A stretch of 41,390 nt of DNA from assembly GCA_005881825.1 (NCBI GenBank), contig VBEO01000144.1, forward strand, positions 1 through 41,390, written 5' to 3'. The position numbers and the translations under genes were made by a program. Below the pieces are notes generated by a model. That model saw only the letters and a program-made list of their open reading frames with translations, was not told the origin of the DNA and did no database searches. Positions within the stretch are counted from its first letter, which is position 1. Each line of letters opens with the position of its first letter. The DNA comes from Chloroflexota bacterium. Lineage in GTDB: Bacteria > Chloroflexota > Dormibacteria > Dormibacterales > Dormibacteraceae. Of this stretch, positions 23,972-31,098 are shown piece by piece.

Positions 23972-24029
23972 CGAGCGCCGGCGCCGGGACTGTTTTTGGG
24001 TCGGAAATCGCTTCCGGCGCCGGCGCTCG
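23972..24029. repeat. 16-bp perfect stem-loop at left edge of island
   Basis: CGAGCGCCGGCGCCGG (23972-23987) and its exact reverse complement (24014-24029) flank a 26-nt loop that contains TTTTT. Each arm is itself partly palindromic. It starts 10 nt after the stop of the Ddn-like gene, so it may terminate that transcript. Its position 21 bp from the 20-bp boundary repeat also makes a structural role at the island edge possible. Confidence 0.7.
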
Positions 24030-24050
24030 AACCAGAAGTGGTGGACCCAG

Positions 24051-24070
24051 CCATACACAACTCGAACACC
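24051..24070 (+). repeat. 20-bp boundary repeat, left copy
   Basis: The sequence CCATACACAACTCGAACACC occurs here on the plus strand and again at 35068-35087 on the minus strand, 20 of 20 identical, with the match ending sharply at both sides. The two copies enclose the accessory island in inverted orientation. Confidence 0.8.
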
Positions 24071-24097
24071 CGGCCTCTTCGGGGACGGCGCCTCCGG

Positions 24098-24289
24098 GTG
24101 CCTGAAGGGGAGTGCGGGATCGATGAGGAGGTCGCTCTTCAGGCCGTCCGCGACTTCATCGCGCGGTTCGGGACCCGGCCGACCGCAGAGTCGTGGACGA
24201 CTGCCGGCATGACCCCGAGCGAGAAGACGATCCGCCGCCGGTTCGGTAGTTTCAGGATGGCCGTCGCGGCGGCTGGCATGGATCGGTAG
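24098..24289 (+). CDS. Small homing-endonuclease-associated-repeat (HNH_repeat) protein
   Basis: About 63 residues from GTG at 24098; the open frame extends further upstream through the boundary repeat. The body VALQAVRDFIARFGTRPTAESWT...PSEKTIRRRFGSFRMAVAAAGM matches the homing-endonuclease-associated repeat, a helix-turn-helix-like DNA-binding unit that often accompanies HNH nucleases. No nuclease domain is present, so it is either a stand-alone DNA-binding protein or a remnant of a mobile element. Its place at the island edge fits the latter. Confidence 0.6.
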   Translation: MPEGECGIDEEVALQAVRDFIARFGTRPTAESWTTAGMTPSEKTIRRRFGSFRMAVAAAGMDR

Positions 24290-24731
24290 GAGAACGATGC
24301 AGGTCAGAGTCTGAACCTCTGGCGGTCGCCGGAATGATGCCCGCCGCGATCGGCTCGAACCCGTCGAATAGGCAGCCGTCGTCACTGGCGTCGGGAGAAC
24401 GTTGGCTTGGACTCGTGTCCGCTCTAGCCAACTCCCCGCTGTCCGCGCCATGTCACTCCACTCCGACCAGGGCAGGCACCTCCCTTGCCGCGCTCGGCGG
24501 CGGCGGCTCGGGGCGGCTGTGGTCACGGCCTTCCTCCGTCGGCTGGTATTCGATGGCCAGGTGAGCCTCCCCGGCACCGAACCCCACCTGCCCTGCAGCC
24601 GGCCGCTTTCGAAGGGGATTCCTGTGAGGTGAGGAGAAGTTCGACCTGGCGCTGGTCGCGCCGCGGGCAGAGTACGCGCCGGGGGATCAAGCTCGTCCTG
24701 GGGCTCGACCGCTTTCCCCAAAGTCACACCT
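24290..24731. other. Stretch without a supported gene
   Basis: Several short open frames run through this stretch on both strands, but none has recognisable protein text, a convincing start or a ribosome-binding site. It ends at the first copy of the island direct-repeat element. I see no RNA gene. Confidence 0.5.
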
Positions 24732-24748
24732 GTTACTGACTTTCTTAC
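24732..24748 (+). promoter_or_regulatory. Island direct-repeat element, site 1
   Basis: GTTAC-TGACTTT-CTTAC, two pentamers repeated directly with a 12-bp period, ends 25 nt before the ATG of the broken histidine kinase at 24774. A GC-rich GCGCCGG follows it. Confidence 0.75.
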
Positions 24749-24773
24749 AGCGCCGGCCAGATCGTGTCGATCT

Positions 24774-25588
24774 ATGCGCAGGGGGATTGGCCTGAGATTC
24801 TCTGAATCAAGGCGGCACGCGCCTGCGCGGCTCGCCGAACCGTCCCCACCGCACCTTGGTGCGGCCGCCGTGGCTGATCGCGTCACTTCTGAGTTCCTGA
24901 TGCTGGCCTCACACGAAATGCGAGGGCCGATCGCGGTCCTTCGCGGCTATCTCGACATGCTGATGTCGGGGACCCTCGGCGACGTCAACCCCAGGATCGC
25001 CCACACCATGCCGATATTGATGGCCAAGGTCGACCACATGGCCCTGCTGGTGGAGCAGATCCTCGACGCCGCCAGAGTCGAGGACCACAGGCTGGCACTC
25101 AGCTTGGAGCAGGTGGACCTTCGCGACGTGGCCGAGGAGTGCACCGCATCGGCGGCAGCGTTCATCGGCGCCGGCCAGCGCCTCCGTTTGCAGCTGCCGG
25201 ACCAGGCGGTCAGGTCCTGGGCGACCGGGTGCGGCTGGCGGCCATCCTGGGCAACCTTCTCGACAATGCCATCAAGTACTCGCCGGACGGCGGCCAGATC
25301 GGCATCGAGTTGTCGTCGGATCGAAGTGGGGCGTCGATCCGAGTGAGCGATCCCGGCCTGGGCATCGCCAAGGAGCACCTGGAGAAGGTCTTCAAGAGGT
25401 TTGGCCGGGTCGTGACCGCCGCCAACTCTCACATCGATGTTCGCCCCGCTGACGGTGCATCCGCAGCCAGGATTACTGACTTTGTTACGCGCCGCGCCGC
25501 AGCGTACGAAAGGAGGCTCAGGGGAATATGCCGATCGGGGTCAGTCGCAATCACCGGCCCGGCTCTCACGGGCCTGGCTCTCGGGTGA
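24774..25588 (+). pseudogene. Sensor histidine kinase, frameshifted and lacking its C-terminal G2 box
   Basis: The first part encodes a HisKA domain with the phosphorylatable His in LASHEMRGPIAVLRGYLDML. After LQLPDQAV the frame must shift by one missing base (about 25215) to continue VLGDRVRLAAILGNLLDNAIKYSPDGG (N box) and VSDPGLGIAKEHLEKVF (G1 box). After FGRVVTAANSHI (about 25437) the expected GTGLGL box and the end of the ATPase domain are absent, and the frame runs on without homology to 25588. The kinase is therefore inactive as read. It resembles the kinase half of the gene at 26975, suggesting related paralogues. Confidence 0.85.
25472..25488 (+). promoter_or_regulatory. Island direct-repeat element, site 2
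   Basis: ATTAC-TGACTTT-GTTAC ends 39 nt before the ATG at 25528. It is followed by GCGCCGCG and an AGGAGG ribosome-binding site at about 25511-25516. Confidence 0.75.
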
Positions 25589-26427
25589 CCAGCACAGAAC
25601 AGCGAGCCATCACGCTCGCGCCAGGCGCGGGCCAGCTCACCCACTATTCGATCGCCATCGTCGACGATCAGGTCGACCTCCGAGAGGTGCTGACGGTTCG
25701 CTTGGGGATGGTTCCGGGGTTGGACGTGGTCGGCCAGGCATCCAACGGAGCCGACGCCCTCACCTTGGCACGCGACCTCTCGCCAGACCTGATGACTCTC
25801 GACCTGAGGATGCCCGGGATGGGTGGCGCCGAAGCCATTCCGCTGCTTCGCGCATGCGCGCCCAGGATGCGGGTAGTCGTCTACTCCTCGCAGCTCGAAG
25901 GCGTGGACCTTTCAGGCGGCAGCCGGCCGGACGCGGCCGTGCTCAAGGGCGCCAACCTGGGGGATCTGATCGCGGTCATCCAGCGTCTTCTGTCCGAAGG
26001 TCCAAAGGACCTCGTGAAAGTGGACCTGGGACGGCTTGCGGTGACGGTTGCGGTGGACGCGTTCGACAGCTGGGTTGGGCTCAACGCGCGCGTCCGCGAG
26101 GCGCTCGCGACCAAGGGCGACAGCAGCTATCAGCTCCTTGGTGACGTGCCGGTCGACTCTGCCGAGCTGCTCTGCCTGATGGGCGTGTTCATGCAGTTCG
26201 GGATGCCCCTGATGGTGGCGACCGCCGCGGGCGACACGATGGTGGATCTCCAATTCACGGTCACGCGGGAGGCCGGTGCGGCGGCCAGGCGAGCTCTTCT
26301 CGCCCTGGGCGGGAATGGCACACTGCGCGCGTTCAACCAGGCTTGGTCGCACCGCCCGACCGAGGCGGCGGAAAAAGCCCTGGACCTCGTCGACCGCCGG
26401 CTCGTCGAGCAGCTGCCGGCCTCGTAG
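25528..26427 (+). CDS. Orphan receiver-domain protein with unrecognised C-terminal domain
   Basis: A 299-residue protein. Residues ~40-160 are a response-regulator receiver with the acidic pair in IVDDQVD, the phosphorylatable Asp in MTLDLRMPGMGG, the switch Ser in VVYSSQ and the Lys in AVLKGA. The remaining ~140 residues (KVDLGRLAVTVAVDAF, LLGDVPVDSAELLCLMGVFMQFGMP, VDLQFTVTREAGAAARRAL) contain no helix-turn-helix and match no output domain I know. The ATG at 25528 follows AGGAGG; a GTG at 25588 would also keep the whole receiver. It is probably a partner of the adjacent kinases. Confidence 0.82.
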   Translation: MPIGVSRNHRPGSHGPGSRVTSTEQRAITLAPGAGQLTHYSIAIVDDQVDLREVLTVRLGMVPGLDVVGQASNGADALTLARDLSPDLMTLDLRMPGMGGAEAIPLLRACAPRMRVVVYSSQLEGVDLSGGSRPDAAVLKGANLGDLIAVIQRLLSEGPKDLVKVDLGRLAVTVAVDAFDSWVGLNARVREALATKGDSSYQLLGDVPVDSAELLCLMGVFMQFGMPLMVATAAGDTMVDLQFTVTREAGAAARRALLALGGNGTLRAFNQAWSHRPTEAAEKALDLVDRRLVEQLPAS

Positions 26428-26445
26428 GAGCCGGCGACCGTACCA

Positions 26446-26462
26446 GTTACGGATCTTGTTAC
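26446..26462 (+). promoter_or_regulatory. Island direct-repeat element, site 3
   Basis: GTTAC-GGATCTT-GTTAC ends 24 nt before the ATG of the DUF1003 gene at 26487, followed by AGCGCGGCCG. Confidence 0.75.
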
Positions 26463-26486
26463 CAGCGCGGCCGCATATTCGAGTCC

Positions 26487-26978
26487 ATGACGCATGTCAA
26501 TGGCGCCACCAGGCTGGTCCGCGGCCCCGAGGTACCCAAGCTGCAGGCGCCCGAAGACATACATGATGTGCTCAGACAATTCAAGACCAGCCGTCCGCGC
26601 GCGCCCTCGTCACACCCGGTCAACGTCGTTCACCACGACGAGGCGACGCCCGGCGAGCGCCTGGCCGACAGGCTGGCCGCGACCATCGGTTCCTGGCGGT
26701 TCCTGATCATCCAGACGGCCATCGTGGCGGTCTGGGTTGGCCTCAACCTGATCGGAATCCTGCGTCGGTGGGACCCCTATCCGTTCATCCTGCTGGCTGG
26801 AAACCGGCAGACGCAGAAAGATCGATTGACGCTCGAACACGCCGACCGCGAGGCCGACCACACGAGCACTCGAACTCTGACGATTCTCGAGGAGATCCGA
26901 AGCAACACTGAGCTCACCGTTCAGGTGCTTGGGCACGTAAAGACTGCACACGTGGCGAACACGAACGCAACCGGATGA
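26487..26978 (+). CDS. DUF1003 membrane protein with second helix missing
   Basis: A 163-residue DUF1003 protein. The family core reads IGSWRFLIIQTAIVAVWVGLNL (first membrane helix) and WDPYPFILL, but then jumps straight to AGNRQTQKDRLTLEHADREAD. Normally some 17 residues forming the second helix (NL-x-LS-x-QAAY-type text) stand between ILL and the NRQ-x-x-DR motif, so an in-frame deletion near 26793-26799 is likely. Function of the family is unknown. The stop overlaps the start of the next gene (ATGA), so it is cotranscribed with the receiver-kinase. Confidence 0.8.
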   Translation: MTHVNGATRLVRGPEVPKLQAPEDIHDVLRQFKTSRPRAPSSHPVNVVHHDEATPGERLADRLAATIGSWRFLIIQTAIVAVWVGLNLIGILRRWDPYPFILLAGNRQTQKDRLTLEHADREADHTSTRTLTILEEIRSNTELTVQVLGHVKTAHVANTNATG

Positions 26979-28132
26979 AGGAGGCCCCCGACCGAGCCTC
27001 GCACCCTCCCTCCGTGCTGGTCGTGGACGATGACCCACATGGGCTGGTCGCCCTCAAGGCCGTGCTCGCGCCCCTTGGGCTGAGGGTCGCAGGGGCGCCC
27101 TCAGGTCGCGATGCTCTGAGATTGCTTCTCAAGGAGAGATTCGACCTGATCGTGCTCGACGTTCGGATGCCGAACCTGGACGGGTTCGAGACGGCGGCGA
27201 TGATCAGGCAGCGGGCCGCGACCGCGACGACCCCGATCATCTTCGTCAGCGCTTTCAGCCAGGCCGAGGCCGACGTTGCGCGCGGCTATGGGCTGGGCGC
27301 GATCGACTTTGTAACCAGTCCGATCGTGCCCGCGGTGTTGCGAGCGAAGGTGCAGGCGATCGCGGCTTTAGAGGCTGACAAGACGCGACTGCTCGGGCTC
27401 ATAGCCGGCGCCCGCGAGGAGGCGGCGATCGCTTCGGAGTTCCTGAGCATCGCCGCCCACGAGATACGGCGTCCCCTCACCGTCATCGGCGGCTATCTGT
27501 CCATGCTCGTCGATGGCAGCGTCGCCGCCGGCTCGGCCGCCGGGCGAAAGGTCCTCGAGGGCCTGTTTGTGAAAACGGAGGAGGCGGACAGGTTGCTGAC
27601 CGATCTCCTGCTGGCGGCGAAGGCCGAGTTTCCGCGGAACGCCGAAGCCATTGTCGATATCAACACGGCCGCCCGGCTGGCGTGCGAGCGTGCGCAGTCG
27701 CGCGCGTCGCTGATCGGATCCGGCATCGACTTCCAAGGGCTGGACAGGACGCTTGAGGCGCGAGCCGACTCCGCGGATATCGGCAGGATCCTGGACAACC
27801 TGATCGGCAATGCCCTCTCCTACTCGCCGCCAGAGGCGGTCGTTCAGGTCCGCGTAATCGATGCCGACACCGCGCGGGTGGAGATCGAGGATCACGGCCG
27901 GGGTGTGCCCGTGGAGCTGCGCGAGCGAATCTTCGAACCCTTCTTTCGGATAGCGTCCGGCGATCCCGCGCCTGGATCGGGTTTGGGACTCTACCTGAGC
28001 CGCAAGCTGGCCGGCCGCTACCTGGGGACCGTGGAACTGCTCGAATCCAAAGCTGACCGTGGCTCGACGTTCACGCTCTCCCTGCCGGGATCGCGGGCGT
28101 CGCTGTCGGCGCTTCCACCGGAGAGACCGTAG
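26975..28132 (+). CDS. Receiver-histidine kinase hybrid
   Basis: A 385-residue cytosolic protein. The receiver domain is at ~14-130 (LVVDDDPH, phosphorylatable Asp in LIVLDVRMPNLDG), a HisKA domain at ~150 (IAAHEIRRPLTVIGGYLSML) and a complete HATPase (NLIGNALSYSP, DHGRGVP, GSGLGLYLSRKLAG). The receiver shows a striking change: the usual Thr-Lys-Pro at the end of strand five reads DFVTSPIVP, so the invariant Lys is Ser. The order receiver-kinase suggests a relay from an upstream kinase. The start overlaps the DUF1003 stop. Its 3' end overlaps the DedA gene by about 60 nt, convergently. Confidence 0.9.
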   Translation: MKEAPDRASHPPSVLVVDDDPHGLVALKAVLAPLGLRVAGAPSGRDALRLLLKERFDLIVLDVRMPNLDGFETAAMIRQRAATATTPIIFVSAFSQAEADVARGYGLGAIDFVTSPIVPAVLRAKVQAIAALEADKTRLLGLIAGAREEAAIASEFLSIAAHEIRRPLTVIGGYLSMLVDGSVAAGSAAGRKVLEGLFVKTEEADRLLTDLLLAAKAEFPRNAEAIVDINTAARLACERAQSRASLIGSGIDFQGLDRTLEARADSADIGRILDNLIGNALSYSPPEAVVQVRVIDADTARVEIEDHGRGVPVELRERIFEPFFRIASGDPAPGSGLGLYLSRKLAGRYLGTVELLESKADRGSTFTLSLPGSRASLSALPPERP

Positions 28133-28905
28133 GTCGGTTTCGCGGGCCGCCTGGTCGAGGCGGGTGGTAGCGGACGTCGAGCATCACCTCGCCCAGGGTG
28201 TAACCCACCGTCTGGCGTGCCACGACCAGGTAGAGGACCCCGAGGAACGCGAAGATGGCGGCCACGAAACGCAGCTCCGCGGAGTCTCCACGGACAAGCC
28301 CTGCCAGGAGACTGAGAGCGCCCGCCACAGAACTGACGGCGGCGGAATCGAGAAGGAGGGCGGCCGCCAGGCGCCACCAGCCAGGGCGCGCTGGAACCGG
28401 GTCGGTCTTGACGGCGGGCAGCCTCCGTGCTGCCACCACCCAGACCGCCACCACCGCCGCGACCACCAGCGCACGTACGCCATAGGCTTGCAGACGCCCG
28501 AGGAGCCGCTCCACGGGCGCGCCCACGAAGAATCCGAGCCCCATGAAGGCGACGACCCAAAGCGCGCTCGCCGGCGGCGCGGAGCCTGATCGCGGCCCGG
28601 TCGTAGGGTGCGCCGGCGCGCAGCCGAGCGGCCAGTGCGCGGAGCCGCTCCGGCCCGATCCAGTGCGCCCACGTGTAAGCGGTCAAGGCTCCGCAGGTCA
28701 CCGCCAGGTAGGCCAGGGGCAGAATCACCCAGACGGGAGCGACTCCGCTCGCTGCGAGAAGGCCGGCCGCGATCAGCACTGCCTCTCCGGGCGCCACGGG
28801 CAGGGGCAGGCCGGCCTCCTCCAGGAACAGGAGGCCGAACAGTATGGCCAGACCGGCGGCTTGCGAGGTCACGGCTACCGACGTGGCCTCATCGAAAAGA
28901 GCCAC
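28071..28905 (-). pseudogene. DedA-like membrane protein with RDD-like tail, deletion and frameshift
   Basis: The N-terminal part (LAILFGLLFLEEAGLPLPVAPGEAVLIAAGLLA, then GALTAYTWAHWIGPERL) is typical of DedA/VTT membrane proteins. After AIRLRAAGE the reading continues only in another frame as ALWVVAFMGLGFFVGAPVERLL. The conserved R-F-x-PG-x-R segment of about 30-40 residues between them is missing at about 28562-28567. A further ~110 residues carry two hydrophobic segments and YTLGEVMLDVRY, like the G-x-x-LG-x-R signature of RDD domains. The GTG at 28905 is a plausible start. DedA proteins flip polyprenyl or phospholipids; as read this copy would not work. Confidence 0.72.
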
Positions 28906-29009
28906 GGCTCCAGGCTGCGGCTCCCGTCTTGGTGGGTAGGGCCGAGCGCGTGGGGACGGGGCACCCTGGAGTGGGGCGGCGGCCAAGGTCGCCAAGTCGT
29001 ACCCCGGGC

Positions 29010-29696
29010 TCAGGCGACGCCACCAACCTCGAGCGCGGTAAAGATCAGCCGCTGTGTCGCCCAAGCCCCTGCCCAGAGCGGGTAACAGGTGGTCAGCGTG
29101 AGCCTGTGGTCGTTGGTCGCGGCCAGGACCGTCCGATCGTCGGGGTTGACGACCTTGATGTCGCGGATCTCATATGCGAAAAGGCCGTGGCGGGTCTGGA
29201 TTTGGAGGCTGTCGCCCGGCTTCAGGTTGCCAAGGGCGATCCAGTAGGTGTTGTGAGCGGCGATGCCGACATTGCCGGTGTGGCCCGGCCAGGCGGTCGT
29301 GAGGTAATGACCAGGTGCCCGGTCAAGGATTGCGAGGTCCGTGCCTTCCAGCACGGTCGCGCGATAGCCGAGCGAGGGCACGATGATTTCGAACGCGACG
29401 CCGTCGACGGGACCGTCGACGAGGTCGGTCGAAATCTTTCCGGAACCCTCGCCGCTGCCGCCCAGGGCATCTGCGCCAGAGGCTGTGCCCGGTGCGGGCG
29501 CGGGCAGCGTCTCTGCGAGCGCTGAGGCCGATTGCCGGACACTGCCCAGACCGGCCGCCTGGATGATTGTGGGCGCCACGAGCGCGGCTCCGATGCTGAC
29601 GGCGAGCAGGCCCGCCGACAGCACCCAGGCGAACGGCCGGCGAGCAGGGTTACGGCCACGATGGCCGTAACTCCTGCGCTGAGAACCAGCAGACAT
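29010..29696 (-). CDS. Sortase, class E-like
   Basis: A 228-residue membrane-anchored transpeptidase. It has an N-terminal membrane helix (WVLSAGLLAVSIGAALVA), a low-complexity linker, and the sortase barrel with catalytic His in GIAAHNTYW, Cys in LTLTTCYPLW and Arg in WATQRLIF. The TLTTC text and its neighbour's LAXTG signal point to class E, which cuts LAXTG substrates in high-GC bacteria. The ATG follows the stop of the surface-protein gene directly (TAAATG), so substrate and enzyme are translationally coupled. Confidence 0.9.
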   Translation of the reverse strand: MSAGSQRRSYGHRGRNPARRPFAWVLSAGLLAVSIGAALVAPTIIQAAGLGSVRQSASALAETLPAPAPGTASGADALGGSGEGSGKISTDLVDGPVDGVAFEIIVPSLGYRATVLEGTDLAILDRAPGHYLTTAWPGHTGNVGIAAHNTYWIALGNLKPGDSLQIQTRHGLFAYEIRDIKVVNPDDRTVLAATNDHRLTLTTCYPLWAGAWATQRLIFTALEVGGVA

Positions 29697-30311
29697 TTAC
29701 GCGCGGCGCCGGGCGGTGACTGCAGTCGCGGCGATCGCGATCAAGCCGATCAGGACCAGGAAGAGCCCTAACGCGACCAGCGGGTTGTTGGACCCGGTGG
29801 CGGCCAGCGCCTCACCGAGGACGGCGCCGCTGGGGGCTGATGTGGCGTCCGTAGAGGGGCTGGGACTACCGGTCGGGTTGACGCCGGCAGCCGGAGGTGT
29901 CGGTGAGGGGTTCGGAGATGCAGACGGCTGGCTGGGACTGGGGCTTGGTGTCGGCACCGTGTTGGTGGGAGTCGGAGTGGGCTGTGCGGCCGCAGGTGCA
30001 TTGCACCCGTTGTTGTAGATCGCGATATGAGCCGCGTTCCAGTTGAGACCTGGATACGAGAAGTCGCCGTACGTGTAGGGCGGAATGATGTCGTCTGCAT
30101 GCTCGCTGTGGCCAGCCTGCAGGTAGCCGCTCGACGCGATGTCGACTGAGATCTGCACGAAGGGGTTGGTTGCCGAAGCAGTGGCGTGGCAAATCGTCAC
30201 CTTGTGGTCGGGCGGGGCCGTGGCCTGGGCCGCGACGGTTCCGAGCATCAGGCCCAGGCCGCCGAGGATGACCGCCAGTCCGGCGGCGCGAAGTCTCTTC
30301 AGTTTGTTCAT
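29697..30311 (-). CDS. LAXTG-anchored surface protein
   Basis: A 204-residue secreted protein. It has a signal peptide (MNKLKRLRAAGLAVILGG), then a compact domain with KVTICHATASATNP and HIAIYNNGC (two Cys, several His), which resembles the CHR/CHAT-type domains seen in actinobacterial wall proteins. A Pro/Ser/Thr-rich wall-spanning stretch follows (PTPTPTNTVPTPSPSPSQ). The C-terminal sorting signal is LAATGSNN, a hydrophobic helix and RRRA. The ATG at 30311 is fixed by AGGAGGG 9 nt upstream. An island direct-repeat element lies 127 nt upstream, giving a long leader. It is the obvious substrate of the adjacent sortase. Confidence 0.88.
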   Translation of the reverse strand: MNKLKRLRAAGLAVILGGLGLMLGTVAAQATAPPDHKVTICHATASATNPFVQISVDIASSGYLQAGHSEHADDIIPPYTYGDFSYPGLNWNAAHIAIYNNGCNAPAAAQPTPTPTNTVPTPSPSPSQPSASPNPSPTPPAAGVNPTGSPSPSTDATSAPSGAVLGEALAATGSNNPLVALGLFLVLIGLIAIAATAVTARRRA

Positions 30312-30438
30312 GGGCAGATGCCCTCCTGGTGATCGATGGACGCGGGTCAGGGCGTCTGCGCTGGCCGCGGCCAATCCGATGATCACAGGGCCCGGATGTC
30401 GGGACGCCGGCCGACCCTGTCAGTCTGCAGCTGGGGCC

Positions 30439-30455
30439 ATAACAACTCCCATAAC
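30439..30455 (-). promoter_or_regulatory. Island direct-repeat element, site 7
   Basis: On the minus strand GTTAT-GGGAGTT-GTTAT points toward the LAXTG-protein/sortase genes. It is back-to-back with site 5, 20 bp away. Confidence 0.65.
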
Positions 30456-30475
30456 CGGCGATTGAGGCCTGGGCA

Positions 30476-30492
30476 GTTATGGACGTTCTTAC
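30476..30492 (+). promoter_or_regulatory. Island direct-repeat element, site 5
   Basis: GTTAT-GGACGTT-CTTAC points toward a small open frame starting at 30522, 29 nt away. Confidence 0.7.
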
Positions 30493-30521
30493 GGCAGTCG
30501 GCGCGAGACTCGCTGCACGAC

Positions 30522-30719
30522 GTGCTGATCAGTGACGTGCGAACTGCGGGAAGGTGGTTGGGCGGCTCGGTCGTCTGGTTCGATCAAGGAGGCGACTCTG
30601 TCGCTGGCGTCAGCGCCGACCGACCTCTGCTCCAAGCGCTCATCAGCGATTGGGCAGATGCTGCGTCGCGGCCCGGGTCGGTGGGGCGCCTGGAAATGGA
30701 GATTTCCGACCACGACTGA
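30522..30719 (+). CDS. Small hypothetical protein
   Basis: A 65-residue frame from GTG at 30522 (MLISDVRTAGRWLGG...SVVWFDQGGDS...LLQALISDWADAA...RLEMEISDHD). The sequence looks protein-like (mixed hydrophobic and acidic residues) but matches no family I know, and no strong ribosome-binding site is present. Its main support is the direct-repeat element 29 nt upstream, the same spacing class as other island genes. Confidence 0.4.
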   Translation: MLISDVRTAGRWLGGSVVWFDQGGDSVAGVSADRPLLQALISDWADAASRPGSVGRLEMEISDHD

Positions 30720-30828
30720 TCAATCCAGCAGCGTCTTTCAACTGGCCACGAACGCGGACTACGAGCGGACTGTCGCGACTCCGATAGCCGCCACAGCCCG
30801 CTCTGGGGGGGTAAGTTGCCGTTGACTT

Positions 30829-31098
30829 CTAGCGGTGGCTGAAACGGCCTCCAGAGAACACCATGCGCACTGCGAAGAGAAGCAAAAGGGCACCCGCGAA
30901 GGCGACCATGATCTGTCCGAGGAAGCCGCCACCGACCGCGATGCCCGCGATCCCAGCCAGGTAGCCACCGACAGCTGCTCCCAGCAGCCCGACGACGATA
31001 TCCATCGGCAGGCCCATGCCTTTGCCGCTGGACACCTTGCTCGCCAGGAAGCCCGCGATCAAGCCCACGACCAGCCAGACCAGCAGGTTGGTGATCAC
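30829..31098 (-). CDS. GlsB/YeaQ/YmgE-family stress membrane protein
   Basis: An 89-residue protein with three hydrophobic helices and the family text LVVGLIAGFLASKV, MGLPMDIVVGLLGAAVGGYLAG and GGFLGQIMVAFAGALLLL. Also called transglycosylase-associated protein family; members are small, stress-induced inner-membrane proteins of unknown mechanism. It overlaps the upstream YggT-like gene by 4 nt (ATGA), so both are expressed from the element at 31540. Confidence 0.9.
   Translation of the reverse strand: MITNLLVWLVVGLIAGFLASKVSSGKGMGLPMDIVVGLLGAAVGGYLAGIAGIAVGGGFLGQIMVAFAGALLLLFAVRMVFSGGRFSHR

Noticed and set aside
24030-24070. Possible tRNA fragment or att site next to the left boundary repeat
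   Set aside because: No cloverleaf can be folded and no copy of the tRNA-Ala 3' end is present; the shared 20-mer is in inverted, not direct, orientation.
24334-24739. Several short plus-strand open frames in the gap before kinase 1
   Set aside because: No homology, no ribosome-binding site, and mutually overlapping frames; not supported as genes.
23468-24886. 472-codon minus-strand open frame crossing the left island edge
   Set aside because: It runs antisense to the Ddn-like gene and through the stem-loop and boundary repeat; Arg/Ser-rich without recognisable domains.
29649-29671. Perfect inverted repeat GTTACGGCCA / TGGCCGTAAC resembling half of the island element
   Set aside because: It lies within sortase codons and lacks the 12-bp direct-repeat spacing, so it is not counted as an eighth site.
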